DNA from: Lepidodermella squamata
Lineage: Eukaryota; Gastrotricha
DNA: 64,000 nucleotides
Direction of reading: 5' to 3'
NCBI GenBank assembly: GCA_047495785.1
Contig: JBLDXI010000061.1
Coordinates: 62,001-126,000 of the forward strand
Shown: in pieces, positions 56,723 through 64,000 of the stretch
How the letters are laid out: each line of letters begins with the position of its first letter
Position numbering within the stretch: position 1 is the stretch's first letter
Position numbers and translations under genes: made by a program
The notes under the pieces: model-generated
Seen by the model: the letters and a program-made list of their open reading frames with translations, nothing else
Told to the model about the DNA's origin: nothing
Databases searched by the model: none

Positions 56723-57539
56723 AGCGGTGCTGTTTCAAGAGGCGATAGTCACGTGACGCAATATCTTTATCTACCACATGGTCGTGGAAGGTGAATGGCG
56801 AATTCAAATCAATATCCTAGCTTTATTACGGCGATTAACTACTGGTGTAGCTGGATATGGCATTTTCCATGAGTCCATCGGCAATTATGATAACAAACGC
56901 TGATATAGCAGCAAAGTATAGCAGCCGATTTTTCCAATCCTGTATATAAGTTTCCCAGTTGATTTTCGTTACAGTGGCATGCATTGATACATCATCGCAA
57001 CTTTACTTTTCTTTGATTTGCCAGCTTTGCCAGTGATATCCTCGTTTTTTGGGCTTACATTTTGCTTGCAATTCTGATATTCAGGAGTGAAAATTGTTCG
57101 TAACCAAATCATGAATAGAATCAAATGAGTTATCCGGATCATAGTGGATCATAGTGGTCATAGTAAATACGCCGTAAAACAGCCCGGAATATTTTCTGCT
57201 ATCCCGGGCTGTTTGAGCCAGGATATCATGCTATCCGGGCTGATTTAAACTCAGGTCATGGCTGGAAATTTTGGCAGCATTTACCCCTATTTTCGATTTC
57301 TTTGAGCACGGAAACAAAAGTCACCAAAAATACTGAGGCGCCGAAACCCCCGCGACCCCCTGAATTTTATTATTCTGTAATTACGAGAAAATTAAAAAGT
57401 TGAAGGATTCGCCGCAAAGACACGGGGACAAGCGGGCCAAGATATTTTTGCCGCTATTCCGACCTTCGGCTGCGCCTCAGGTCTCCATAGCTGGCCTTCA
57501 GGCGAATATTTTTCGCTATCCGCTACAAAGCTCCCAGAT
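56723..57539. other. Intergenic, with a hairpin at about 57180-57245
   Basis: AACAGCCCGGAAT, TATCCCGGGCTGTT and TATCCGGGCTGATT form alternative hairpins. CCCCCGCGACCCCCTG near 57350 resembles the GC-rich end of the 44936 hAT element. No gene. Confidence 0.4.
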
Positions 57540-57955
57540 ATTGTATACTACTGTTGCCATGAATGCAGGCCGATCCAGGGTGATTTATTTATTTATTTAT
57601 GAGCCATTCATCCATAGTGAGTTGGAAAGCTCAGCTGTATGGGGTGAAGCCTAACCGGCTTTGTGGTTCCTGAGAGCGAGATCGAGCCCAGTGGTCGTAA
57701 AGTCTGTGCTCCCCGTATCAACAATTTTCAGTATTACGTAGGATGAAATATGCTAATGAGCACTTTTCATTGTGATTTCACTCACTGAACAATGAAAAGT
57801 GCTCATTAACATATTTCATCTTACGGAATACTGAAAATTGTTGGTACGGGTCGCCTTGTCGCTGCTATTGAAGCAATTCCAGATGAAAACTAATAAAGTG
57901 TGCTAGCACAATTGCCAAGTTTCGAATATTCAGCATTCAGCTGATCAACATCAAC
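57540..57955 (+). pseudogene. Scrambled fragments of neighbouring genes
   Basis: Several pieces match local genes. GGTGAAGCCTAACC then TTGTGGTTCCTGAGAGCGAG, and after a MITE CGCCTTGTCGCTGCTATTGA with GCAATTCCAGATGAAAACTA, are the 3' end of a carboxypeptidase like 49249-50612. CCATGAATGCAGGCCGATC (57557-57577) matches the TM2 region of the channel (about 47893). CAGCATTCAGCTGATCAAC (57931-57950) is the inverse of carboxypeptidase exon 1 (near 49585). The mosaic is nonfunctional. Confidence 0.6.
57712..57850. mobile_element. 139-bp near-perfect palindromic MITE
   Basis: CCCGTATCAACAATTTTCAG at the left pairs with CTGAAAATTGTTGGTACGGG at the right, and pairing continues to the centre (GAGCACTTTTCATTGT). 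Inserted in the carboxypeptidase fragment. Confidence 0.85.
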
Positions 57956-57990
57956 AACATCTCAGCCAATTTCTTGACTGGAAGCAGGAA

Positions 57991-58154
57991 CAGGATGCGA
58001 AGTATAGGGGTGCTGGGGTATTGCGACTCCCCAACTCCGGGACTACAACCAGAGGAAGGCTGAAAAAACCAAAGGGTGCCCTTTGGTTTCTTTCGCTGGG
58101 TCCTAGAAAACAAGTAGATAAAACCTCAGCTCCTGGATCCTACTTCGCACACTC
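57991..58154. mobile_element. Member of the 31281 MITE family
   Basis: CAGGATGCGAAGTATAGGGG at the left, GGATCCTACTTCGCACACTC at the right, same interior (GAGGAAGGCTGAAAAAACC). No exact target duplication remains. Confidence 0.75.
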
Positions 58155-58803
58155 CCAGACGAAAATCAGTAGACCGAGAGCTCAGTAGATCGTACGTAGA
58201 TCCAAAAGGCAAAATATTCGTCTGAAATAGCTGTTTTTCTGACCTATTGTCGATCTATTAGACTGGATCTACGGGCATCGATCCTGTGTAGGTCCAAATT
58301 TTACCACTGGATCTACGTAGGGTCGAACTCATACGATCTATCCCAGTGTCAAATTTACCCATGGTCTACTTTTTTTCGACTGAGGCTGAGCAGGAAAAAG
58401 CTTCTGTAACTCAAGGGTAAATCATTGATGGAAGCAAACATTGTAATTAATCCTAAAATTATTTAATCGCGCGACGCCCTAGCCTCCATGTACTTCACTC
58501 TTCTTCCTTCGCTTTGAATCAAACTTATTGCTTTTGTGCTTGAATAAATTACAATCACTATAAAGTAAATTATATTATCAAATTGATGAGCTAATCAGCG
58601 ACCAATGAGTAACCAAAGTTACTGATAACAGCAGATGATAACCGTACAAAAAATACCTCATAATAAATCGAGGCGTTAAGATGTAAAACTTTCACAAATT
58701 GCTGAATCAGGTAACAGAAATCCCGTTTGAATTAAATTGAACGATATTTCTTTACTTCTCACTTCAAATATCACTTCATAAGCTTGTGTTCTCCCCAAAT
58801 CAA
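58155..58803. other. Noncoding, with short GGATCTACG-type repeats
   Basis: GGATCTACG or GTAGATC strings recur at 58175-58345. No gene. Confidence 0.4.
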
Positions 58804-60115
58804 TTAGCTCATCTCAGATTTCGATCTCCCAGCTGGTAATGGAATGTCGAATAGAGTTGGTCTGTACCGAATTTTGTTGTCGTAGTACGTCACAGCTGCA
58901 TTGATGAATGTGACATTCGGCGTCCGAACTACGCCATGAGCTCCATGCATGTGGCCGAAAATGTGATACCGAGGCCGAACCCGATTGAGCACATGATTCA
59001 GAAGAGCAAGATCGCCCACATGGTGGCCATTCTTCCTTGTATCTCGAATGCCGAGTGGTGGAAGATGGGTGATGAGAACATCGGTATTTACAGGAATTTC
59101 GCCCCAGACACGATCCATTTCTTCACCTCGTTGTTTCACGAAAACATGCGGACCTCCTTCGATAGGACTTATCCTGAAAAAAATAGGAACATTTTAATCG
59201 GTCGAGATAGAACAGGGTCTACCTTTCTATACTACAGAATTTGGAGAAATTCGTAAAATTCTCTTACTTACTTACCGTAATGCTGCAAATACTAACCCGG
59301 GCTTATGCAAAGTTGGAAGGCCGAAAATCGCCCAAAACTGGGCTTCTTTTCGAGGGTGGGCTTCTATTCGAGGGTGGGCTTCTATTCGAGGGTGGGGTTA
59401 TACAACTAGAACTTGGGTTATAGCATGAGGCGTCTCCTCCGGCTCCACAAATAGGCTGGCGAAAGCATCGGAGAGCTCTTCGAGGAGCTCGCAATTGAGC
59501 AAAATTAAAACGAAAACGTATTTGCAGCATTACGGTATTCTCATTCTCACAACTATAACAAACCACGGGGATCCGTAAAAATTGATCCCGAACAGCGTAA
59601 TAGCTTCGTCGAGTAGGTAAATCGCATTTGATAACGAGCGACGACCAAACATGCGTTGAGCGGTCCTGTTGTCACCGAATTCCAAGCCGTTGTCATGGTT
59701 ACCGGATATTACAATGATTTTTCTGAACAAATGAGCCAAAGCACCTGAGAACAAAATTTTCAGATGTTTTTAAGTTCAAGGTTAGGCTTATTATACCTAA
59801 TTCTTTGTTCACTTGAGCCAGCTCCTTTTCAGTCCCGAAATTGCTCAAATCTCCACAGTGGATGAGTATATCTCCTCGAGGTATGTCAAGGTCGATCATC
59901 GAATTCATATGGGTATCACAGATCGCAACAATCCGCAGAGAATCGTTTCGTATCGGCTCAGCCTCGGACACGGTTTCATAGCTCCAAATGTTCTTCAAAG
60001 GCTCGACATCGCGTAATTGGTTGTACGCATCTTGAGCCATCAAAGAGCTCGTCCAGTCAACGCTTTGGCTTGAAACAGCATTTAGCAATGTGAGAAGAGC
60101 AAAGAGCGAAAGCAT
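58804..60115 (-). CDS. Secreted calcineurin-like metallophosphoesterase (MPPED/239FB-like)
   Basis: Minus strand. Exon 1 60115-59797 (signal peptide MLSLFALLTLLNAVSS), 52-bp intron, exon 2 from 59744 to somewhere in 59536-59560, and exon 3 from about 59173 to 58804. Metal-binding motifs occur in order: CDTHMN, GDLSNFG, SGNHDNG, LITHLPPLG and FGHMHG. The order and the RGEE...W..IP segment fit the MPPED1/2 group of metallophosphoesterases, which hydrolyse phosphoesters in vitro; physiological roles are unclear. A 261-bp MITE sits at the end of exon 2 and obscures the donor, and I cannot find a phase-matched junction without invoking it. The signal peptide is unusual for this group. A TATA-like CTATAAATTA lies about 50 bp upstream. 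Confidence 0.75.
59275..59535. mobile_element. 261-bp TA-flanked MITE in the metallophosphoesterase
   Basis: Perfect 18-bp inverted ends CCGTAATGCTGCAAATAC, flanked by TA on both sides, as in Tc1/mariner-type elements. Inside are three tandem copies of GGGCTTCTATTCGAGGGT-like units (59340-59400). Confidence 0.85.
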
Positions 60116-60161
60116 GGTTAAAAATAACTAGCTTCACTTGGTGGAATCAACTGAGCGCGGC

Positions 60162-60171
60162 GTAATTTATA
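60162..60171 (-). promoter_or_regulatory. TATA-like box of the metallophosphoesterase
   Basis: CTATAAATTA on the minus strand, 47-56 bp before the ATG. Confidence 0.4.
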
Positions 60172-60743
60172 GCGCATCGGATGTTTACAACAGTATCCGG
60201 TGCGTATTTTTTAGGCGTATTTGGAAATTTTACGGGAAATTAAAAAAGCACCGAGAGATCTGGTTTAAAACGTTTCGCACTCGAGTCTTTTGTCGAAAAA
60301 CAGAACTAACTTGGTTAATATTGGACGATTATAACTCGAGCTCATCGCCGGCTATAAAATTACCAGGAACCAAGTTAAGCTCTTGCGAATCGTCAATGAT
60401 CGGTCTATCAAGTAAACTCATTGATTGGTAGGGTAAAGCAAGGAATTCCTTCCGTTTTTTGCTTCTTGATTTTTGAAACTCAAAAAATGAGCCTAATAGG
60501 CTAGTGAAAACCACAAATTACAAAAAGGTTTCGAATGTCAGTTAACTTTGAACTTCATGAGTCAAATGTAATTTTGTAATGATAAACTATGTGAATGGTG
60601 CGCAAATTTAAATTTAAATTTTGTCAAAAAATTTTATTTTAGATTTTAAAAGTTTCAAATTTAAAGTAATTAAACTTAAAATTAAAATTAAAATTTGAAT
60701 ACAGCATGAAGAACCTGATTCACTCAAGAATAAAGTTGCATAC
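60172..60743. other. Noncoding, nothing recognised
   Basis: No feature supported. This is where a second exon for 60744-60946 would be expected; none was found. Confidence 0.35.
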
Positions 60744-60946
60744 CTTTTCGAAAGTTTAAGATCATCCTTTCCTGTTTGTTTCACCTTTCCCAGTCTCGCT
60801 ACTTCCAACTTATCATCGCTCGTCTCTCGCCCTTCACCAGATCCATTTCTGAATTGAGCTATATAATATAGTATTTGATAGCCAGCTAAGCAGCTGATTA
60901 TAATGAGCAGTTTTCGCTTGCACGACTGTGAGACTGGGATTATCAT
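60744..60946 (-). pseudogene. Duplicated first exon of the sulfotransferase-like gene
   Basis: ATG 60946 opens SQSCKRKLLIIISCLAGYQI, nearly identical to the type II membrane anchor of the downstream gene (SQSCKRKLLILISCLACFQI). It ends at a GT donor (AAAAG/GTATGC) in the same phase (2). No matching second exon follows on the minus strand, so it is probably an orphan exon from a partial tandem duplication; it could be an alternative first exon only if splicing were trans or the order different. Confidence 0.6.
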
Positions 60947-61153
60947 CGCTGTGGTTGATCACATAGTTATGTAAGCACACTAGAAAAAATGTAGCGCATC
61001 AGCCAACCTGAGATGGCTTACTAATAGGACCCAAGTTCTTGAGAATGATAGCTTTAAAAGAGACGTCTTCATTTTTTATTTTCGAAAGTTTGAGATCAAC
61101 ATAGCTCATAAACCTAGTGCGAAAATGAATGAAGCTATATGCTGTTCCTTCCC

Positions 61154-62825
61154 CTACCTTTTTGAGTGTTTAGGACCAACTTTTTTCAATGATTGCAAGA
61201 GTGCATCTTGCTTCTCCTTTTCGAGTCTCGCCCGAATAATGCCACGCTGCCACTCGACCATCTCCCGATCAGTCAGCTCTTTCGCCAGCAGTTTCAACTG
61301 CGGAAGTGGGTACCCTAACGCAGCGAAATCGTCCCTGAACTTGTCGACGATCTGCTTTGAAAACGCAGCCGGCATGCGAGATAGAAAATCTTCATAGCTG
61401 ACCATCCGCCGCTTTGTTATATTCTCCTCGAGCTCTTTCAAAGATTCTGTCACGACAGTCCCAACAGGTATTTCGATATCTTCAAGAGGCAGCTTGTTGA
61501 AATTCGATTCAACCAGCAAATCACTCGATCGAGCCTTCAACTTCCAAGCCACGTAATCCAGCTCTTTCTTGATATTCTCAGCTCTGACTATGTAGTCGTA
61601 ATCAGCAGAGCATAACGAGCACAAATCCGTCTCGCTTGGGTACATTTTCGGCCGGATAATCATTAGGTAGAAGAATCGAGTGAAATTCGCCCTCAAATCG
61701 TAGATATTAGCCGTTTTAGCATGAACTGCCGGTTCTATAGTCGATCTCCATAGGGTGAAGTATCGTTGTAGAGGTTCAGTTACAACAGCGACTTTGCGGT
61801 AGGTTTTGAGCTTCGAATAAATGTCAGATCTAGTATAGGTTACCAGAGGCCGTGATGCGAATCCTTCAACAACCGGAGGATTTTGTGGAAAATTCGAATT
61901 GGCAGTGGTTGATTTTGACTTCAAAGCAGCTAGTAGGGGCGAATTCTCGCCGTACTCTGAAAGGATTCGCTCGCGTTCATCTCGTTCTTCCTTTCGAAGA
62001 CGTTTTGTTTCGACGTCTTGATTCTGCTTAATCGCAAAATACTGAAGAGGCTCGTTGAATTGGGCTGAATACACACCAGGAACGCTGGAAAACAAACGAA
62101 AGAGAAGCATTAAAAATAGCCAATCCAATTCGCAGTTCCCCCATACCAAGGGCAAAGGTGGAAAACCCCAAAACACCACAGGGGGGAATCTTTGGTCATA
62201 ATATTTTGGCCCAAAAATACCCCCTTGTTCGGATCCTACATAGCGCCCTTACTCTGAGGCTTTTACTTAAATTCCAAAAATAAAGAGAAAAATGGTCCAG
62301 CGTGTAGGGCTTTATAATTTACCTGCATAAGAGCAAGTTGTTCGTATCATCACTGTAGGCCATCGAAACAAGATTCTTCATGAAAGCTGAATCAAAAATC
62401 TTCGGCAGGAGTTTCAGATAACCAGCTCTTGAATTTGCATTCGAAGTACTACAATGCTTCTCCAGCGCCGTTTTACGCGCCGCTAGTTCCTTTTCAATCT
62501 TCGCCGCCTCATCTGGATGGCCGTCGAAGTAGCTTGGAGGTAGTGTGGTCAGATTTTGCGGCCGCTGATTCGCCTTTTGAGACTTGTATTCGGCTTGTAA
62601 TTTCAGAAATTTCCTAACAGCACCAGCGTAAGAATTTTCGTCCACTTCCGACTTGTCATCGCTCGGCTCGATTTGTTTAGTTTTCACGACCTTTATCGAT
62701 TCTTCATGAGTTTCGCGAGATTCATGTCTTAATTGAGCTAGGGTGTATAAGATTTGAAAGCAGGCTAAGCAACTGATTAGAATGAGCAGTTTTCGCTTGC
62801 AAGACTGTGAGAATGTAGTTTTCAT
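61154..62825 (-). CDS. Golgi-type carbohydrate sulfotransferase-like protein with degenerate PAPS motifs
   Basis: Minus strand, exons 62825-62323 and 62084-61154, intron 238 bp; 1434 nt, 477 aa. A short cytoplasmic tail and one hydrophobic anchor (KLLILISCLACFQILYTLAQ) make it a type II membrane protein. NLLLCSVPGVYSAQF matches the 5'-phosphosulfate loop of the sulfotransfer_2 (HNK-1/chondroitin) family, but the usual Lys and Ser/Thr are not there. KVAVVTEPLQRYFTLW matches the 3'-phosphate motif with Thr for Arg. The later LCSLCSADYDYIVRAENI fits the family's C..C..YD.I...E block. The family transfers sulfate from PAPS to sugars in the Golgi. With these changes activity is doubtful; it may be a pseudoenzyme. 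A final splice donor (AAAAAG/GTAGGG) right at the stop leaves the C-terminus slightly uncertain. Confidence 0.65.
62140..62262. mobile_element. Diverged MITE remnant in the sulfotransferase-like intron
   Basis: ACCACAGGGGGGAATCTTTGG and TTCGGATCCTACATAGCGCC resemble the 31281 family interior and right end. Confidence 0.4.
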
Positions 62826-63263
62826 TGTCGCGGCTGATCTCGTATAGTTAGGTAAGCACAATGCAAGGGGGCGTCTTACGCGTGTTATCTGCTAATTAAT
62901 AATTTACGTACTACGCCATGAAGAACCTTTGTATTTACGCTTCATAGACAATATACAAAAAAAATCGAATTTTAGGCAAGAAGCACCAGATGTCAATAGG
63001 GCAGGACTTTACTGTAAAGAAAGGCTCAAAAATCAGCCCAATAAATAACCCGAAATTTATAGAAATTCAAAAGAAAAATAAAGAATAATTAGCTAATTAA
63101 ATAACTAATATGTTCGTGATGAGCTTGCTTCCTCATCTCGAAGCCAAGTTGGGTACTCAAAGTTAAGTACTTGTTTACATTCAAGTAGCTGCTTCTCAAG
63201 TACTAACACTAAAAGACGCATTAATAGACTTTATTCATTACTCCTTAATAATTATTCATAAAA
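62826..63263. other. Intergenic between divergent genes
   Basis: 438 bp between two start codons that point away from each other, so it should hold both promoters. AAGTACTTG and its near-inverse CAAGTA recur at 63165-63205. Confidence 0.35.
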
Positions 63264-63992
63264 ATGCTTCCTCAGGCTTCTTACGATAATAAAACTGGCA
63301 AGCTACGATTTTCAGACACAAGTGACACGGCTTCGAGTTCTACCTCGAATTCCGTGATTCCCACGCAGTTTTATTCTGGATTTCATGGAACTCCGTATAC
63401 TGTACCAGTGCCGCATCTAATTTCCTCAAATTTCTGGCCTTTGAGGGATGCTGATCTGCAAGTAATTCCATCCAAGTCAAAATTCAGGCCAGTTTCTCCG
63501 GATTTGAAGACTTCAATCAAGCCATCGCCTTACAGCTACTTCAAATCAAATATCAAAAGCTGGTGGGGCCTTGTTTTCCTCGCTAAATTGGTAAGTCAAA
63601 AGCTGTTATTTCGATTCTTTCAAAGTTTTAAAGACTATCGAGGTGATGATGGGTGGAATCTACATCAAACTCATCAGTATTGACTCAAGTTGGACCTACC
63701 TACTCGTTTTTTGGCTGCCCCCTCTTATCGTGATAGTCGGATGCTTCATCATCACCTTATCTCAATTTTTCCGGGATCTCGAAAGCGGGAAACCGAAAAA
63801 GCGGCTCATTTATGAGGTAGAGCTAGGCTCATTGCGTGGGATTTATCGTGAATTATCATTTCTTCACAGTTTTTGGCAATGGCCTTGGTGTCTGTCTTAG
63901 CTGGGGCAGCAAATATCGCGTTGAATAACCAGGGCGTGTATGACTATGTTTATTTCGACTCATTTCCTAATGGAACGGCAATTGCTGGAGGG
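63264..63992 (+). CDS. Multipass membrane protein, 5' part (runs off the window)
   Basis: Exons 63264-63590, 63634-63816 and 63870-63992, then a GT donor at the window edge. All three are in phase 0 (109, 61 and 41 codons). The N-terminal 90 residues are Ser/Pro-rich and probably cytoplasmic. Hydrophobic segments follow: LLVFWLPPLIVIVGCFIITL and FLAMALVSVLAGAANIAL, with a shorter one near GLVFLAKL. An N-glycosylation site (NGT) lies after the last one. Spacing is tetraspan/MARVEL-like but I cannot assign a family from the part visible. Confidence 0.65.
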
Positions 63993-64000
63993 GTAATTTG

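Noticed and set aside
1-64000. tRNA or rRNA genes
   Set aside because: I looked for cloverleaf-like and conserved rRNA strings while reading and saw none; a covariance-model scan would be decisive.

Overview
The window is eukaryotic nuclear DNA from an invertebrate animal. Most genes have several exons with very short introns (47-65 bp, GT-AG, one GC-AG), interspersed with AT-rich DNA and many transposable-element remnants. The gene content (Cys-loop ligand-gated channel, GABA-B-like class C receptor, secreted EGF/C-type-lectin proteins, M14 carboxypeptidase, NIMA-like kinase fused to ankyrin repeats) is metazoan. I cannot name the phylum from the sequence.

Layout. 1-3.1 kb: decayed copy of a kinase-ankyrin gene. 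3.1-4.0 kb: transposon-derived coding relic. 4.5-9.1 kb: a dead non-LTR retrotransposon (three-zinc-knuckle ORF1, overlapping endonuclease/reverse-transcriptase ORF2). 9.1-11.7 kb: a deleted pogo/Tigger-type transposase gene with a lysine-rich tail. 11.7-19.3 kb: gene-poor, nested inverted-repeat elements and a relic of a lectin gene. 19.4-22.2 kb: EGF/C-type-lectin gene 1. 24.3-28.6 kb: intact kinase-ankyrin gene, with a 1.27-kb element in one intron. 28.6-34.7 kb: LINE fragments, MITEs, a large layered palindrome, a small decayed gene and another lectin relic. 34.8-41.9 kb: EGF/C-type-lectin genes 2 and 3. 42.8-45.6 kb: intronless GABA-B-like receptor split by a hAT-type element. 46.5-47.1 kb: unknown two-exon gene. 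47.6-49.0 kb: Cys-loop channel with a MITE inside its coding region. 49.2-50.6 kb: carboxypeptidase. 51.1-55.5 kb: piggyBac-derived multi-exon gene with all three catalytic Asp, split by a 2.5-kb element. 55.8-56.7 kb: possible cupin-like gene with one in-frame stop. 57.5-58.2 kb: scrambled gene fragments and MITEs. 58.8-60.1 kb: metallophosphoesterase. 60.7-62.8 kb: sulfotransferase-like gene and a duplicated first exon. 63.3 kb to the edge: start of a multipass membrane protein gene.

Two themes stand out. First, local families grow by duplication at gene, exon and repeat-unit level: two kinase genes with about 15 versus 8 ankyrin units, and three lectin genes with 5, 5 and 13 one-exon EGF modules plus at least two relics. 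Second, several transposon insertions can be read to the base because target duplications remain: the receptor (8 bp), the piggyBac gene (up to 4 bp), the channel (11 bp) and a solo MITE (8 bp). In the first three, removing element plus one duplication rejoins the reading frame. In the channel the insertion may now be spliced out as a new intron. All exon models are my own reading of splice sites and frame; each reported multi-exon model sums to a multiple of three, except the metallophosphoesterase, where one junction is unresolved.
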